Below are positions 62,301 to 64,000 of a stretch of 64,000 bases of DNA, in pieces (position 1 is the stretch's first letter; the number at the start of each line of letters is the position of its first letter). The stretch is from Thiohalobacter thiocyanaticus (GTDB lineage Bacteria > Pseudomonadota > Gammaproteobacteria > Thiohalobacterales > Thiohalobacteraceae). The stretch covers positions 2,356,001 to 2,420,000 of the forward strand of contig NZ_AP018052.1 of assembly GCF_002356355.1 (NCBI RefSeq), written 5' to 3'. The position numbers and the translations under genes are program-made. The notes under the pieces were generated by a model. The model was not told the origin of the DNA. It saw only the letters and a list, made by a program, of their open reading frames with translations, and made no database searches.

Positions 62301-62731
62301 CCGGCCACGCCGGCGGCCGCCTGGAAGGTCATATCCTGCTGCCCGAACAGCCGCGCATCCAGCGCATCGGCGGTGAGGGTCAAGAGTTCCGGTTGGGCGA
62401 CCGAAACTATGACGACGACGGCGCCGTCTATACGCGCATCGCCAAACGCGACGAGCGCGGCCGCACCCTGGAGCCGGGCGCCTGGCGCCTGGAGGTCAGC
62501 CCGTCCGCACCGGCCCGGCTGGACCACTATCTGGTGGTGATGCTGCCCTCGCTGCTGGATGCAGGGCGGGCGACCGAGGTCCGCCGCCTGCCCGATCGCG
62601 ACAACGCCGTCGGCTGCGAGATCCGCAGCGGCGAACGCCGCAGCCAGTGGTGGTTCGCGCGCGACGGCTCGCAGGTGGAGCTTGTACGCTTTGACAAGGA
62701 AGGCGAGATTGAACGTCGCATCATCCGTTAA
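59351..62731 (+). CDS. VanZ-like membrane domain fused to heparinase II/III-like domain
   Basis: A 1126-aa protein. Residues 1 to about 435 hold about ten membrane helices in two VanZ-like halves (LLNLLVYMPFGFLWAG, GLEALQHFLPGRTTSG; and the second LGLEWQQRGLPGRQGD-like segment). Residues about 460-1126 are a polysaccharide-lyase-type part: an alpha-barrel containing AMAYDWLYDKWSE, then the beta part with SHMHLDQGAFTIYKGG. The lyase part probably works in the periplasm on an acidic polysaccharide. The fusion is unusual; VanZ and heparinase are usually separate genes. The flippase follows 38 bases later, pointing to export and trimming of an exopolysaccharide. Confidence 0.82.
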   Translation: MRSRSDIRLLLVLALSYTLLIAYGSLYPLSGWRLPAAGWLPDSLLPGFNGADALLNLLVYMPFGFLWAGHRRRRGRTGLAPVLLLAAGTSLGLEALQHFLPGRTTSGLDSLLNITGAGLGALLATGTRTGLPGWLQRQRLRWLRDDAPAAAAGLTVLLWLFIELSPLLPDLSPGGIRHSLLPLYNGLRNPALLDLPAALARLGLVLAFALALLQLLKPQQPRLRLLALLLPALLAARVLISGSQLSLDLVLGTLLGFGLVLLLRRRETLWPWVGAAAALCGYILAQSQVDPGAARLHPFNWRPFSPQISHGFGLTDVAAQLWPFLALGLFLRQTPLARAGGLLLWSGVLAIAALSFGLEWQQRGLPGRQGDITDVILALLGWLLAWLLSAPQPRPRPLRPLAASQALYAFGILLAASLAATLLIRPQAGNAGQELQVREIPAPESLPAAELPGFRMAHPRLPYPTPDQLKIIRAENPHYLEHLQRRASDANRRHHRVFDAVMAEVLVPGSQDLDQLHAELLELELRWRGNQQTKPLAMAYDWLYDKWSEAQRASLLEKTLDACEYQIRFIRRNQLSPYNVYLYNSPFQALMACAIAVHGDHPRAGAVMNFTHHYWKDSVLPVWRQVMGANGGWHEGAEYVAIGIGDAVFQLPNMWRAATGEDLFASESGLRGFADFLVHRKRPDGEDIHLGDGGLYENSVPDAAALGVELNHPAVYSLDGCPNPKRPQPLSWPWGPLPDTGLCRPGARQQLPLSHYADGVGLLLARSDWSPEATFVSFKAGDNYWSHMHLDQGAFTIYKGGALAIDSGIYPQQYGSDHHLNYAYQSIAHNVITVTDPADTVPRHQGDRIRHIHNDGGQRRIGSGWGLAAPLDLEHWREQYDLYHTAETLAVYRDAGAAVKLADLTPAYTNRLSGKGTFAHRTRRVESLRRAFVYDRVQDAVIVFDRVEATRADFTKRWLLHSQTEPRVEGSEFLIELPPGQDRPGHAGGRLEGHILLPEQPRIQRIGGEGQEFRLGDRNYDDDGAVYTRIAKRDERGRTLEPGAWRLEVSPSAPARLDHYLVVMLPSLLDAGRATEVRRLPDRDNAVGCEIRSGERRSQWWFARDGSQVELVRFDKEGEIERRIIR

Positions 62732-62769
62732 CGACGGCTCCGCCCGTCACGCCCACTGACCCGCTGACC

Positions 62770-64000
62770 ATGGCCCTGCAGGATTCGCTCCGTTCCGGCA
62801 CCACCTGGCTGATCACCAAGGGCACGGGCAGCTTCGCCGTGCAATTCGTGTTCGGCGTGATCCTGGCCCGCCTGCTGGTGCCGGAAGAATTCGGCATGAT
62901 GGTCACCATCCAGATCTTCACCGGCCTGGCCACGGTGGTGGCGGTGGGCGGCATGTCCAAGGCGCTGGTCCAGGCCCGCGAGGTGGAACAGCGCCACTAC
63001 AATACCGCCTTCACCCTGCAGCTGCTGATCGGCACCGGCCTGTTTCTGCTGTTCTACCTCCTGGCCTGGCCCTTCGCCGCCTGGTACGACGACCCGCTGT
63101 ACCGGCCGCTGCTGCAGACGGCGGCGGTGGGTTTCCTGCTGCGGCCGCTGATGAACACCCAGGCGGCCTGGATGCACCGCGAGATGCGCTTCAAGGCCTT
63201 CGCCCTGGTCTCCTTCGGCGGCATGTTCCTGTCGGGGCTGGCCGGCATCGCCATGGCCTGGCACGGCATGGGCGTATGGAGCCTGGTGCTGAGCGGTCTG
63301 CTCGGCACCTTCATCCAGATCCTGCTGAGCAAACGGGTGGTGCGTCTGCCGCTGACCCTGCAGCTGGACCGCCGGGCAGTGGGCGACCTCGGCCGCTACG
63401 GGGTACGAATCCAGGCCAACAATGTCGCCTTCCACATCAACCGCCAGGTGGAAAACTTTCTCATCAGCCGCACCCTGGGCGAGCATTTCCTCGGCCTGTA
63501 CAACAAGGCCGGCAGCCTGTTCCAGATCCCGGCCGAGATGATCGGCACCCCGGCCTACGCCACCACCTTCCGCGCCCTGTCCAAGCTGCAGGACAACGCC
63601 GACCAGTCGCGCTGGCTGTACCGGCGCACGCTCAGCCTGGTCACCCTGTACATGCTGCCGATCTATGTCAGCCTGTTCTGGCTGGCGCCGGCCTTCATCA
63701 CCCTGGTCTACGGTCCCAACTGGAGCCCGGCCGCGCTGCCGCTGCAGATCCTGTCCCTGATCGGCCTCAGCCAGTGCATCATCCGGCCGTCGCGGGCGGT
63801 GACCGCGGCGCGCAACTGGCTGGGGCGGGAACTGGCGCTGCAGGTCGAGTCGGCGCTGGTCATTGCCGTGGGTTGCCTGATCGGACTGCGCTGGGGCATG
63901 GTCGGCGTGGCCTGGGCCATGGTGCCCTGCCAGGCCTGGATCGCGCTGCGCTTCTTCGCCCTGGCCCGGCGCAGCCTGGACGCACGCTGGTCGGATCTGC
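62770..64000 (+). CDS. Polysaccharide flippase (Wzx/MATE-like), cut by window end
   Basis: At least 410 codons from ATG 62770 run to the window edge without a stop. The product has many membrane helices and begins ALQDSLRSGTTWLITKG. It includes ILARLLVPEEFGMMV, typical of the polysaccharide transporter/Wzx superfamily, then ALVQAREVEQRHYNTAF and ISRTLGEHFLGLYNKAG. It should move lipid-linked polysaccharide repeats across the inner membrane. It follows the VanZ-heparinase gene in the same direction. Confidence 0.88.
   Translation, partial: MALQDSLRSGTTWLITKGTGSFAVQFVFGVILARLLVPEEFGMMVTIQIFTGLATVVAVGGMSKALVQAREVEQRHYNTAFTLQLLIGTGLFLLFYLLAWPFAAWYDDPLYRPLLQTAAVGFLLRPLMNTQAAWMHREMRFKAFALVSFGGMFLSGLAGIAMAWHGMGVWSLVLSGLLGTFIQILLSKRVVRLPLTLQLDRRAVGDLGRYGVRIQANNVAFHINRQVENFLISRTLGEHFLGLYNKAGSLFQIPAEMIGTPAYATTFRALSKLQDNADQSRWLYRRTLSLVTLYMLPIYVSLFWLAPAFITLVYGPNWSPAALPLQILSLIGLSQCIIRPSRAVTAARNWLGRELALQVESALVIAVGCLIGLRWGMVGVAWAMVPCQAWIALRFFALARRSLDARWSDL

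Noticed and set aside
60086-62527. 813-codon minus-strand frame
   Set aside because: It is the shadow of the VanZ-heparinase gene; GC-rich third positions keep the opposite frame open.

Overview
The window looks like a chromosome segment of a GC-rich, sulfur-oxidising, hydrogen-metabolising gammaproteobacterium (Chromatiales/Ectothiorhodospiraceae-like). This rests on protein style and gene content: a Thiocapsa-type Hyn/Isp [NiFe] hydrogenase, a second bidirectional-type [NiFe] hydrogenase, a full hyp set, a SoxK-like protein, a rhodanese, a BCCT compatible-solute carrier and an exopolysaccharide locus. The species is not identified.

Bases 1 to about 5,580 are the right end of an integrated phage-like element with lower GC than the rest. 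It holds a stretch of over 1 kb with no convincing gene but dense hairpins and a terminator, read as a giant structured RNA that resembles the GOLLD class. Next come a repressor with a shared divergent operator, a small phage-type operon broken by an IS3-family insertion, and a large serine recombinase. The recombinase's last codons lie antisense in a tRNA-Glu gene, so the element probably sits in that tRNA gene.

Bases 5.6-31.4 kb are mostly housekeeping genes: tRNA-Glu, tRNA-Ala and tRNA-Val, a Lon-type protease, pcm-archease-rtcB, polX, a class II aldolase fused to a Dabb domain, gltX, a cNMP/CBS/DUF294 protein with an exonuclease, usp-BCCT and mtfA. Also here are an ExbB-like three-gene unit, a rhodanese, a GAF-GGDEF-EAL protein, a TlpA thioredoxin and a SoxK-like protein.

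Bases 31.5-52.4 kb are the hydrogen locus. hypF-hypE and hypC-A-B-D are on the plus strand. Between them on the minus strand lie a maturation protease, a HupH-like factor, hynS-isp1-isp2-hynL, a small membrane protein and a four-subunit group 3b-type hydrogenase. The membrane enzyme should feed electrons from H2 through Isp2 and Isp1 to quinone; the soluble one should exchange electrons with NAD(P). Repeat elements with inverted ends sit at three junctions inside this operon.

Bases 52.7-64 kb lead into a cell-surface polysaccharide region. It has a CPBP protease, galE, a four-gene operon (secreted Cys-rich protein, PqqD-like, HprK-related kinase, nucleotidyltransferase), a secreted serine protease, a VanZ-heparinase fusion and a flippase cut by the window end.

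Four families of intergenic repeats are scattered through the chromosomal part.
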